Positions 1-5,554 of a stretch of DNA of 32,637 nucleotides are shown here, piece by piece. The notes under the pieces were generated by a model that saw only the letters and a program-made list of their open reading frames with translations, was not told the DNA's origin and did no database searches. Position numbers and translations under genes: made by a program. Within the stretch, counting starts at the first letter, position 1; every line of letters starts with the position of its first letter. The DNA lies in IMG/VR virus record IMGVR_UViG_3300017751_000102, positions 1-32,637 of that record. One strand, written 5' to 3'. The stretch is from a virus.

Positions 1-1
1 A

Positions 2-130
2 CCTAAAAGCAAAAGCGAACGCCGTTTCAGCATTAAGGGGCTTTCACAACGCGCCCGCGCCGGCCAAACGTTGCAAATTTGGTTGGATCCGAACCGAATA
101 TCAAGACAAATCAGAATTGAAATTTACTAA
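2..130 (+). CDS. C-terminal end of an unidentified protein (5' truncated)
   Basis: An open frame enters from the left edge and stops with TAA at 128-130, giving about 42 residues that end in RISRQIRIEIY. The main support is position: a Rho-independent terminator begins 5 bases after the stop, as expected at the end of a real transcription unit. The tail is basic and has the feel of a C-terminal beta strand, but I recognise no family. A second frame (3) also stays open here, but it runs through the terminator hairpin, so frame 2 is preferred. Confidence 0.4.
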   Translation, partial: PKSKSERRFSIKGLSQRARAGQTLQIWLDPNRISRQIRIEIY

Positions 131-135
131 GAATT

Positions 136-158
136 GCCCCTTAATTGGGGCTTTTTTT
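136..158 (+). terminator. Rho-independent terminator
   Basis: A perfect 5-bp stem GCCCC/GGGGC (136-140 with 147-151) encloses the loop TTAATT and is followed directly by seven T (152-158). It closes the truncated gene ending at 130 and isolates the three-gene cluster starting at 266. Confidence 0.8.
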
Positions 159-265
159 ATGTCCACCAATTGGGGGTTGTAAGTTAAAGCAATTCGTTTA
201 TTATCCCAAACATGGGCCGCGCCTTTGCGTCCCTGCTACACAACCAAACCAAAGGAACAAATCAA

Positions 266-745
266 ATGGCTAAATATTACACCTTATTTATTTTCGACAA
301 AGAGGCCGGCGCATGGGCGGATGAATTTGGCGATTATTCCCGCGCAAACGTTCAAGAGGAAAGCGACTGCACCTATTGGGATTTGCCAAAGATATTCAAA
401 AAAATAATCGCATGGGATGACGAAAAACAAAACGCCGGCGAATTCATCTATAACAAAAATAGAGAATTGAACGGCGAAACAATCGAACAACCGACCGACG
501 TTTTTGTTTTAATGGACGACGGATATTTTGTATCTGCCGCGCCGCGTTGGAACCGCGAAACGTTTGAAGGCGTGACCGTTTCCGAATTCGCAGCGAAGGC
601 GTTGACCTTCACAAGTAAAGAACAAGCCGGCGAATGGTTGCAAAGGGTTCGCGCCAAACAACGCGACGTGTGGAATATTCCCGCATTTGCTAGGGCGCGC
701 GCAACCGTCCGCAAAATTAACTTGAACCAATTGAAGGGGGCTTGA
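266..745 (+). CDS. Hypothetical phage protein (159 aa), MAKYYTLFIF type
   Basis: An upstream in-frame ATG at 212 exists, but AAAGGAA (251-257) lies at the right distance before ATG 266, so the shorter start is chosen. The protein opens MAKYYTLFIFDKEAGAW then EFGDYSR, a pattern I associate with small uncharacterised proteins in phages of Alphaproteobacteria, in which a short beta strand is followed by an FGDYxR turn. The C-terminus is helical and basic (AKQRDVW...RARATVRK). No catalytic motif or membrane segment is visible. It heads a three-gene cluster with the genes at 748 and 1011: its stop at 743-745 sits inside the next gene's leader. Function unknown. Confidence 0.75.
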   Translation: MAKYYTLFIFDKEAGAWADEFGDYSRANVQEESDCTYWDLPKIFKKIIAWDDEKQNAGEFIYNKNRELNGETIEQPTDVFVLMDDGYFVSAAPRWNRETFEGVTVSEFAAKALTFTSKEQAGEWLQRVRAKQRDVWNIPAFARARATVRKINLNQLKGA

Positions 746-759
746 TCATGGCAAATTTT
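732..759 (+). repeat. 28-bp direct repeat, copy 1 (translation-initiation region)
   Basis: This 28-bp segment recurs exactly at 995-1022, 263 bp downstream. It contains the last codons and TGA of the upstream gene, the Shine-Dalgarno AAGGGGG, the BclI-like TGATCA and the start ATGGCAAATTTT of the next gene. The two following genes do not otherwise look alike, so the repeat is a shared initiation cassette and not a simple gene duplication. Confidence 0.9.
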
Positions 760-1008
760 ATCGCCTTGGCAGGCACAATGGAGAACGCGATCGCATGGAA
801 GGCGACGCCGGATAAATTCATATTCGCGCAAGATTGCCTTGACGCCGAAGGCTTTGAGGAAACGCTAACGGACAACCCCGACGAGGTAGAAGCCGCGGTT
901 GAATTACTTGAGGCGGTTTTTGAGGGGCTTTTGACGGCCGAGGCAAAATATACCGCGATCCGCAAACAAGCGATGCAACGTCGCGCAAACGAAGTGAAGG
1001 GGGCTTGA
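748..1008 (+). CDS. Hypothetical acidic protein (86 aa)
   Basis: ATG at 748 follows AAGGGGG (734-740) by 7 bases. A TTG at 742 is also in frame but has no properly placed ribosome site. The product opens MANFIALAGTMENAIAWK and is mostly helical with an acidic centre (DAEGFEETL, DEVEAAVELLEAVFEG) and a basic C-terminus (KQAMQRRANEVKGA). No known domain was recognised. It shares its first four residues (MANF) and its C-terminal KGA with its neighbours because of the 28-bp repeat that spans each junction. It is co-transcribed with 266-745 and 1011-1376. Confidence 0.7.
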   Translation: MANFIALAGTMENAIAWKATPDKFIFAQDCLDAEGFEETLTDNPDEVEAAVELLEAVFEGLLTAEAKYTAIRKQAMQRRANEVKGA

Positions 1009-1022
1009 TCATGGCAAATTTT
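995..1022 (+). repeat. 28-bp direct repeat, copy 2 (translation-initiation region)
   Basis: Exact second copy of 732-759. It covers the last codons and stop of the 748-1008 gene and the ribosome site plus first four codons of the 1011-1376 gene. Confidence 0.9.
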
Positions 1023-1376
1023 CAAACGCCAACAAACGCGAAACGGGTTCAAAAAATGTTGGATATTTTGGACCTATTGGAGCACTCGCGCCAATCAAAT
1101 CGCGCAGGCAAACCGGCGATGCAGGACATGCTCGGGCCGCTCACGTTGCGCATTTGGGAATTGATAGGGCAGGACGCCCGAACGCAATCCCACGCGATCA
1201 CAGCCGCGGATCCGATCGACCCACAACCCAAACAACCGGCGGCGGGCAATTGGTCCGTCAAAGATATGACCGGCGTGGATATCAGAGACGTTGCGGCGGA
1301 CGCGCCTTTGCGCCATTTGTCCTATGCCATGGCCGTTTATATCAATCGCATCGACGACGTGATCGACCACCAATAA
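1011..1376 (+). CDS. Hypothetical protein (121 aa)
   Basis: The ATG at 1011 is preceded by AAGGGGG (997-1003), the same leader as the previous gene. The sequence opens MANFQTPTNAKRVQKMLDIL and continues with a predicted helix and a Pro/Gln linker (DPIDPQPKQPAAGNW) near residues 65-80. It ends in a helical DAPLRHLSYAMAVYINRIDDV segment. I recognise no family. It is the last gene of the cluster, with a terminator 25 bases after the stop. Confidence 0.7.
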   Translation: MANFQTPTNAKRVQKMLDILDLLEHSRQSNRAGKPAMQDMLGPLTLRIWELIGQDARTQSHAITAADPIDPQPKQPAAGNWSVKDMTGVDIRDVAADAPLRHLSYAMAVYINRIDDVIDHQ

Positions 1377-1400
1377 CCGCCCACAAATCACGATTGATTG

Positions 1401-1426
1401 CCCCGCCTTGTGCGGGGTTTTCTTTT
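1401..1426 (+). terminator. Rho-independent terminator
   Basis: A 6-bp GC stem CCCCGC/GCGGGG (1401-1406 with 1412-1417) with a 5-base loop is followed by TTTTCTTTT. It ends the three-gene cluster 266-1376. Confidence 0.85.
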
Positions 1427-2118
1427 GCCTAATCGCTTTGCGCCTTTGCGTGACCGATCGCGAACAATGCCGCACGATAAAGCCCCCAAACAACGCCGCA
1501 CAACGTCGCTTGTGATCGCCGGCACCTAGGATAGCGGACGCGGACGAAAGCCCCTTTAAATCGCCCCACAACGCCGCGCGTGATCGATCGACACACAACC
1601 TGCCCGCGATCGACGCAGCAGAACGCGCCAAATGGTACACGCAACGACGACGCGCACCGCCTTAACGAATTCGTCACCGCTATTTTTTTGCGCGTTAATC
1701 GGCTCAAATTTGCGATCGCTTGGCGTTCCCATAAGATAAAGTTATGCGGCCGGCTTTGGATTTATTGCGTTTTTTCTTTTCTTTTATCCGCGTTTTTTCC
1801 GTGACCTCTAAAACAATTGCTTTATTGGCTACGATTGATCCAAACCCCTTATTTATATGGCTTTTGGGTGGCGATCGGGAGCGATAGGGGGCCGGCGGGT
1901 GCCATGGGGGGGTGGGTACGTTATCGTATACAACACTGACCAGAGATGGGAAAATGGGTACTGTAAACTAGCGGGGTGTTTGGGTGCGTCTGGGGGCGGT
2001 GGGACTAAAAGTGTCAACTTCGAGGACTGCTTTTGTACATTTCGGGGGCTAGTATTTACAATATTGTCTACCCACGGTCTTCCTAGGCACTATATCCACT
2101 AGTTATGTACACTAATAG
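1427..2118. other. Gene-free spacer, 692 bp
   Basis: No convincing gene on either strand: short open frames exist but lack ribosome sites and have unusual compositions. Visible structure includes seven GATCG words between 1456 and 1877, one of them inside the octamer GCGATCGC (1712-1719). There is a pyrimidine-rich run around 1770-1800, a near-match to a DnaA box (TTATCCGCG, 1785-1793), then a strongly G-rich segment on the + strand from 1866. The stretch separates a terminated upstream cluster from a promoter-led downstream block. That is compatible with an origin, a packaging or terminal region, or an integration or assembly junction. None of these can be proven from sequence alone. Confidence 0.5.
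1877..1916 (+). other. Canonical G-quadruplex motif
   Basis: Four or five G runs of three or more bases (1877-1879, 1887-1891, 1897-1899, 1906-1912, 1914-1916) are separated by loops of 7, 5, 6 and 1 bases. This satisfies the standard G3+N1-7 rule on the + strand. It sits in the largest non-coding region of the window. Confidence 0.7.
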
Positions 2119-2147
2119 TTGACATGAGGCTGTTAGACATATAGATT
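2119..2147 (+). promoter_or_regulatory. Sigma70-type promoter
   Basis: A perfect -35 box TTGACA (2119-2124), a 17-bp spacer and a -10 box TAGATT (2142-2147, four of six consensus bases). Transcription would start near 2154, about 35 bases before the ATG at 2189. Confidence 0.6.
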
Positions 2148-2188
2148 TAACGGAATGGAGTGGTCGCCATCGTGTAGGATTTAAACAC

Positions 2189-2539
2189 ATGACCGATAAC
2201 GGGCATACTATTAAGATTAACGTCGATGTAGACATCGAAAATGACATTGAAATGGATTCTCATGGCGTACTGAACGTCGTTACGCTGGTCTATGAAGATG
2301 TTGACGATGATCCCATTGAGGTTCGGACCCCATTCACTGAGATTATTACCGGCGTCCTAGAGTATTACTCGGATGATCTTACCCGTGAAGGGTATGGTGA
2401 GATGTATCGCCTAGGGCATGCTCTGCGCGGTGCTTCTGAGCGGGTATTAGAGGTCGCTGAGAGGCATGAAGACCTAGTTAACGGAGAAGGCACCTACCCC
2501 GAGTCCTATCTGGATGAAGGGGATGTGGATGCCCTATGA
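2189..2539 (+). CDS. Hypothetical acidic protein (116 aa)
   Basis: AGGA at 2175-2178 lies 9 bases upstream of the ATG, and a promoter lies at 2119. The protein is very acidic throughout, opening MTDNGHTIKINVDVDIENDI with alternating hydrophobic and acidic residues (likely beta strands). A helical middle follows (LGHALRGASERVLEVAER), then an acidic tail. Strong negative charge is a feature of DNA-mimic and anti-restriction proteins, but charge alone does not establish that role. It overlaps the start of the nuclease gene at 2529 by 11 bases, suggesting coupled translation. Function unknown. Confidence 0.7.
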   Translation: MTDNGHTIKINVDVDIENDIEMDSHGVLNVVTLVYEDVDDDPIEVRTPFTEIITGVLEYYSDDLTREGYGEMYRLGHALRGASERVLEVAERHEDLVNGEGTYPESYLDEGDVDAL

Positions 2540-2930
2540 TGATAGTCCTACAAATAGCACTACTAAGGGGCGGATAGGGGAATACTTCGTTGCGTACTTG
2601 CTCGAACGTGAGGGTATAGAATGCACGATTGTAGATCGTCGTGGTACTGACATCTTTTGTCGTCGCCCTGATGATAGTCTGTTCACTCTGGAGGTTAAGA
2701 CTGCCTCGAAGCCCATCTATCCTTCCGCAGCATCTAAAACACCACGCGCAAACTACGACATTAAGCGGACTAAGGCAGATTGGTATGCTTTCGTTGATCT
2801 CAGCACCCAGTTGGTGGTCTTCAAGCCTAGGTCCGAAGTCGATCAGTATGCCAATAGGAAATACTATTTGGATGCCGGCGATTTTAGCCCCTTTGAAATG
2901 CAAAAAACCCTCCAACAAGTGAAGGGCTAG
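2529..2930 (+). CDS. PD-(D/E)XK superfamily nuclease (133 aa)
   Basis: The fold signature is clear: helix GRIGEYFVAYLL with Glu18, then RRGTD with Asp41, then TLEVKT with Glu55 and Lys57. This is the canonical E...D...ExK metal-dependent active site. A following KADWYAFVDL strand is typical of small Holliday-junction-resolvase-like and PDDEXK endonuclease families. Three in-frame ATGs are available (2514, 2523, 2529); AAGGGG at 2517-2522 sits 6 bases before ATG 2529 and decides the start. It overlaps the acidic gene upstream. In a phage this could resolve recombination intermediates, degrade host DNA or debranch DNA before packaging. The sequence does not distinguish these. Confidence 0.8.
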   Translation: MPYDDSPTNSTTKGRIGEYFVAYLLEREGIECTIVDRRGTDIFCRRPDDSLFTLEVKTASKPIYPSAASKTPRANYDIKRTKADWYAFVDLSTQLVVFKPRSEVDQYANRKYYLDAGDFSPFEMQKTLQQVKG

Positions 2931-2956
2931 GCAGTAGGTTTTATATATAGGACCAC

Positions 2957-2993
2957 TCAGGAACGTATCCTGATTTTAGCATGGATATGCTAA
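2957..2993 (+). terminator. Two consecutive hairpins, the first terminator-like
   Basis: Hairpin 1 is a perfect TCAGGA/TCCTGA stem (2957-2962 with 2968-2973) with loop ACGTA and a TTTT tail, a weak terminator for the nuclease gene. Hairpin 2 is a perfect TTAGCAT/ATGCTAA stem (2976-2982 with 2987-2993) with loop GGAT. It lies 18 bp upstream of the -35 box at 3012, where an operator could sit. Confidence 0.5.
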
Positions 2994-3011
2994 TCTGGCA
3001 ACCCCTAACTG

Positions 3012-3041
3012 TTGACTTTACTCCGTACACTAAGATATAAT
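3012..3041 (+). promoter_or_regulatory. Strong sigma70-type promoter
   Basis: -35 TTGACT (3012-3017), 18-bp spacer, perfect -10 TATAAT (3036-3041). The predicted start near 3048 leaves a leader of only about 13 bases before ATG 3061, so the message is nearly leaderless. Confidence 0.8.
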
Positions 3042-3060
3042 AATTTTATTGGGTCAGGTA

Positions 3061-3336
3061 ATGACTAAGAAGAACACAATCTTCCAAGACAAATACTCCA
3101 TAAACCTTCACTACATTCGGGCCGCTATAGAAGCCCACACTGGACAACGCCTCAAACTAGAGCGGGTCCGAGAATTGCTGGTTGAAGAGGGGTTAATAAC
3201 AAAATCGCAGGCTGAGAGAAACGCACAGACGTTCACCGGCTACTCGGATTTCTTTAGTGACAATACTGAGGAGAGAACCCGAGAGGATAACGGAGTGGTA
3301 AAGGACATTGTCCGAACCCTCAAGCACAACAGGTGA
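3061..3336 (+). CDS. Hypothetical protein (91 aa)
   Basis: First gene after the promoter at 3012. ATG 3061 is chosen. A TTG at 3049 would fall at or before the predicted transcript start. The only ribosome-site-like element is GGTCAGG immediately upstream, so initiation is weak or leaderless-like. The protein opens MTKKNTIFQDKYSINLHYIR and is rich in charged helical segments: a helix with a basic turn (RLKLERVRELLVEEGLITKSQAE) that could form a small DNA-binding fold, then an acidic and basic tail. No family recognised. The next gene starts 3 bases after its stop. Confidence 0.7.
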   Translation: MTKKNTIFQDKYSINLHYIRAAIEAHTGQRLKLERVRELLVEEGLITKSQAERNAQTFTGYSDFFSDNTEERTREDNGVVKDIVRTLKHNR

Positions 3337-3339
3337 TAA

Positions 3340-3519
3340 ATGAAAATGAACGCAAAGTATAAGTCCGCAAAAGTCGAAAAGTCCAATTGTGGTGCGTCTG
3401 TTAAGGCCGCGCAGGGTGGTTACATGGCTGTTAGTGGCAATGGCATCGATGTCAATAAAATTAAAGACCCGAAGGCGGGCTACTCCAAGGGTGGCTACGC
3501 AAATAAGAAAAAGAAGTAG
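3340..3519 (+). CDS. Small lysine/glycine-rich basic protein (59 aa)
   Basis: ATG at 3340 with AGGTG (3331-3335) a few bases upstream, stop TAG at 3517-3519. The product opens MKMNAKYKSAKVEK, has a Gly/Ala-containing middle (AAQGGYMAVSGNGIDVNK) and ends GYSKGGYANKKKK. Two GGY turns and a poly-Lys tail suggest a small nucleic-acid- or virion-associated protein, similar in style to the lysine-rich protein at 4913. It is under 60 residues and easily missed, but it fills the space exactly between its neighbours. Confidence 0.65.
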   Translation: MKMNAKYKSAKVEKSNCGASVKAAQGGYMAVSGNGIDVNKIKDPKAGYSKGGYANKKKK

Positions 3520-3717
3520 TTGCTGTATGCCGCCATCATAGTTTTGTGCGCCAGTTCTGACATAAATACCTGTCATATCATAAAGCACCCCTCCACGTTT
3601 ACCGACATAGAAATATGTGAGGCTGTTCTCGAAGGTGGGGTGAAAGAGCATATGAAATATGCGGCTACTTACCGTAACGCTTTCTGCATTAAAGTATCTG
3701 TTGGAGAGCCAGCGTAG
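3520..3717 (+). CDS. Small Cys-containing protein with N-terminal hydrophobic segment (65 aa, TTG start)
   Basis: The frame begins with TTG at 3520, directly after the TAG of the previous gene, and no better start exists in frame. The product opens LYAAIIVLCASSDINTC, a short hydrophobic stretch like a signal peptide or small membrane anchor, and has four cysteines (10, 18, 33, 56) spaced as two possible pairs. A small exported or periplasmic phage protein is plausible. The weak start (AAGAAG only 3 bases upstream) implies coupling to the gene before it. It ends one base before the hydroxylase start at 3719. Confidence 0.5.
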   Translation: MLYAAIIVLCASSDINTCHIIKHPSTFTDIEICEAVLEGGVKEHMKYAATYRNAFCIKVSVGEPA

Positions 3718-3718
3718 T

Positions 3719-4399
3719 ATGGCTTTGATAGAAAGACTATTTAATAGCGATCTGTTTGACTTATTGACTATGCGTCTCTGTGATCTCCTGGTTAAGAACG
3801 GCAAGTACCCGTACAAGCCTTTTCTGAACGACGAACTTAAAGATCACGCCGGAGTATGCGAGTTACTAGATAATTTTGATCACGTTCGAGATGAATTACT
3901 CGAAGCAAGCCGCGGCTCAAGGTCCATACAAGGCGATCTGTTTTTCGAAGACGATATAACAGATGATGGGCTATGGGACCGCGTCTATTTAAAGTGGTAC
4001 TCAAAACCTTTTAAAGATGCTCTTGCGTCCTGCCCCAAGACGGTAGGCATAATAGAGCGTCACAAAGATATTAGACTAGCAATGGTTTCTATTTTGAAGC
4101 CGCATGCGGTAATCAAGCCTCACTCTGGCCCATGGGCGGGATCTTACAGATGTTTGCTAGGCATCAAGACCCCAAACAGTCCCGAATGCGCAATTACAGT
4201 GGCGGGTCACGCGGCGTGGTGGAAAGATGGCGAAGCAATGTTCTTTGACGATACGTTCGAGCATTCTGTCATCAACAACACCGAAGATTATCGTATTGTT
4301 CTCTTTCTAGACATTGAGCGGCCCATGAAGACGCGATTTTACGCGGCCTTGCGTTGGGTTTTAAACAGGACTGTTACGCTAATTACCCGAAGAGACTAG
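3719..4399 (+). CDS. Aspartyl/asparaginyl beta-hydroxylase-like Fe(II)/2-oxoglutarate oxygenase (226 aa)
   Basis: The C-terminal half matches the Asp/Asn hydroxylase family (PF05118; also LpxO). Visible elements are KPHSGPWAGSYR (His135, Arg144), a WWKDGEAMFFDD strand, FEHSVINN (His182), then YRIVLFLDIERP (Arg192 contacts the co-substrate in relatives). Family members use a two-histidine iron site, and both histidines are present. They hydroxylate Asp/Asn side chains or lipid A acyl chains, so a phage copy could modify host envelope lipid or a virion protein. The substrate cannot be read from sequence. A C-terminal hydrophobic stretch (YAALRWVLNRTVTLI, 208-222) may touch the membrane. ATG 3719 is preferred over 3659 because the upstream gene ends at 3717. 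Confidence 0.85.
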   Translation: MALIERLFNSDLFDLLTMRLCDLLVKNGKYPYKPFLNDELKDHAGVCELLDNFDHVRDELLEASRGSRSIQGDLFFEDDITDDGLWDRVYLKWYSKPFKDALASCPKTVGIIERHKDIRLAMVSILKPHAVIKPHSGPWAGSYRCLLGIKTPNSPECAITVAGHAAWWKDGEAMFFDDTFEHSVINNTEDYRIVLFLDIERPMKTRFYAALRWVLNRTVTLITRRD

Positions 4400-4415
4400 C
4401 GGGTATTCCTACTTA

Positions 4416-4448
4416 GCAGATCTGCCTACGCTTAGTGGATGTTATAAT
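4416..4448 (+). promoter_or_regulatory. Extended -10 promoter with overlapping palindrome
   Basis: TGTTATAAT (4440-4448) is a perfect extended -10 element. No good -35 exists at the expected place (4420-4425), and that place falls inside the perfect 10-bp palindrome GCAGATCTGC (4416-4425), a candidate operator or activator site. It would drive the DUF1127 gene and the block that follows. Confidence 0.6.
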
Positions 4449-4481
4449 GCCTCTTGTTAATACCATAGCAAGGAGTGTATA

Positions 4482-4658
4482 ATGAAATTATGGTTCAAAC
4501 GTTTATTCGTAAAATTCTGTGAATATCAACAAAAACGCGCAGACTACATGCTTTTACAAATGATGACCGAAAAACAACTTCGGGATATCGGCATTACGCG
4601 CGGAGAAGTGAGGGCCACTATCTATGGCTACGACCAAGGATGTAAAACGGACGCCTAG
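4482..4658 (+). CDS. DUF1127 family small protein (58 aa)
   Basis: ATG 4482 follows AAGGAG (4470-4475) by 6 bases, stop TAG at 4656-4658. Residues 31-49 read KQLRDIGITRGEVRATIYG, the diagnostic DUF1127 core (L-x-DIG-[IL]-[ST]-R-x-[ED]-[IV]). The N-terminus is basic and aromatic (MKLWFKRLFVKF). In Alphaproteobacteria, DUF1127 proteins of about 45-70 residues have been linked to RNA binding, RNA turnover, and stress or phosphate responses, so a phage copy could steer host RNA metabolism (inference). It has its own extended -10 promoter and overlaps the next gene by 35 bases in a different frame. Confidence 0.8.
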   Translation: MKLWFKRLFVKFCEYQQKRADYMLLQMMTEKQLRDIGITRGEVRATIYGYDQGCKTDA

Positions 4659-4908
4659 CGGTCGTCTAGATTATCGGGGCGAAACATTCTCTGGCTACAA
4701 TAAGCCAAAGCGTACCCCTAAGGCATCCAAAAAATTTGCGGTTCTTGCCAAGAAAGATAACGAGATCAAACTCGTTCGCTTTGGGGACCAGAATATGGAA
4801 ATCAAGGCAGATAGCCCCGAACGGCGTAAGTCTTTCCGTGCGCGTCACAACTGTGACACGGCGAAGGACAAATTTTCTGCGCGGTATTGGTCATGCAAGA
4901 AGTGGTAA
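4624..4908 (+). CDS. Conserved small phage protein with RARHNC...YWSC signature (94 aa)
   Basis: The C-terminal half reads VRFGDQNMEI, then RRKSFRARHNC, then ARYWSCKKW at the end. I recall this signature from small proteins or domains in many marine and large phages, without an agreed function, though some are annotated as head-related or DUF5872-like. His75, Cys77 and Cys91 could bind a metal, with an aromatic end at Trp89 and Trp94. The N-terminus is basic and flexible (KPKRTPKASKK). AGGG at 4611-4614 lies 9 bases before the ATG, inside the DUF1127 gene, so the two are translationally entangled. Confidence 0.7.
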   Translation: MATTKDVKRTPSGRLDYRGETFSGYNKPKRTPKASKKFAVLAKKDNEIKLVRFGDQNMEIKADSPERRKSFRARHNCDTAKDKFSARYWSCKKW

Positions 4909-4912
4909 AACA

Positions 4913-5053
4913 ATGTCTTTAGTAGATAACATTAACAAACGTAAAAAAGCCGGCACCAGCCGCTCGAAGAAAAAAACAACGGTTAGTAATAAATCTTACG
5001 CCGAAATGAAGGCTGGGCATCCTAACAGCAAAAAGAAAAAAACAAAAAAATAA
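4913..5053 (+). CDS. Lysine-rich mini-protein (46 aa)
   Basis: A longer frame opens at 4736 but overlaps the preceding gene deeply. ATG 4913, four bases after that gene's stop, gives a compact product that opens MSLVDNINKRKKAGTSRSKK and ends in KKKKTKK. A central SNKSYAEMKAGHPNSK segment is a motif I associate with tiny lysine-rich phage proteins. The charge suggests DNA or RNA binding or packaging with the genome. The ribosome site is weak (AAGTGG), pointing to translational coupling. Confidence 0.6.
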   Translation: MSLVDNINKRKKAGTSRSKKKTTVSNKSYAEMKAGHPNSKKKKTKK

Positions 5054-5086
5054 TAGGGTGTCTTTTACCTATGGGGGGTAGGGCAA

Positions 5087-5554
5087 ATGATAGACCCATT
5101 GACGGCGCTGGCAGCAGCGTCGGCTGCGGTTTCGCAATTTAAAAATCTAGTTAATGCAGGTAGGGATGGGACACAGGCTCTTGCAAAGTTTGCAGGTTCT
5201 TGGGCCGATATTAACGAGGCGGAACGCCGCGCGAAAAATCCTAACTTCGTTGATCGATTTAGTGGTTCCCTAGAGGAACGAGCCGCCACGGCGTTCAGTG
5301 CCAAAAGGCGGGCTATGGAGATCAAAAAAGAGTTAGAATCAACCATTAGTTTTGTATATGGACCCTCTGGTTTGCGAGAATATAAAGATACCCTCAGACA
5401 GATGAGGGAACAGAAAAAACGGACCGAATACCGTAAGGCAGAGACGGCGGGTAAGATCATAGATGGTATCTTGTGCGTCATCGTTATGAGCATTGCTATC
5501 GGATTATGTGGCGCATTTATCTACGGATTAGGTGTATACAAGGGTAGATGGTAA
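5087..5554 (+). CDS. Conserved phage membrane protein with C-terminal transmembrane helix (155 aa)
   Basis: A strong ribosome site region (GGGGGGTAGGG, 5072-5082) precedes ATG 5087. The N-terminus is Ala-rich and helical (MIDPLTALAAASAAVSQFK), followed by FAGSWADINEAERRAKNP and a long charged helix to residue 120. One transmembrane helix spans about 124-150 (IIDGILCVIVMSIAIGLCGA...), ending in a short basic tail YKGRW. Similar proteins sit upstream of the terminase genes in marine phages as uncharacterised conserved proteins. A holin-like or membrane-anchoring role is possible but unproven. The next gene's ATG follows the stop with no gap. Confidence 0.7.
   Translation: MIDPLTALAAASAAVSQFKNLVNAGRDGTQALAKFAGSWADINEAERRAKNPNFVDRFSGSLEERAATAFSAKRRAMEIKKELESTISFVYGPSGLREYKDTLRQMREQKKRTEYRKAETAGKIIDGILCVIVMSIAIGLCGAFIYGLGVYKGRW

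Noticed and set aside
1095-1707. Open frames of 181 and 92 codons on the minus strand
   Set aside because: They run antisense to a supported gene and its terminator or into the spacer, are Arg/Ser/Cys-rich, and have no ribosome site.
1712-1719. GCGATCGC (also at 787-794) as a hint of cyanobacterial DNA (HIP1)
   Set aside because: Only two copies noticed, expected in moderately GC-rich DNA; other evidence points to an alphaproteobacterial host.
1-1900. Left 1.9 kb as foreign DNA or a chimeric join
   Set aside because: Codon and GATC content differ only mildly by eye from the rest; not enough to claim without read or skew data.
1857-2102. 81-codon open frame on the + strand in the G-rich spacer
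   Set aside because: No ribosome site, and composition driven by the G runs (GGRRVPWGGG); no similarity to neighbours.
3193-3816. 207-codon open frame on the minus strand
   Set aside because: It covers three + strand genes with ribosome sites or stop/start coupling; its product has shadow-like composition.
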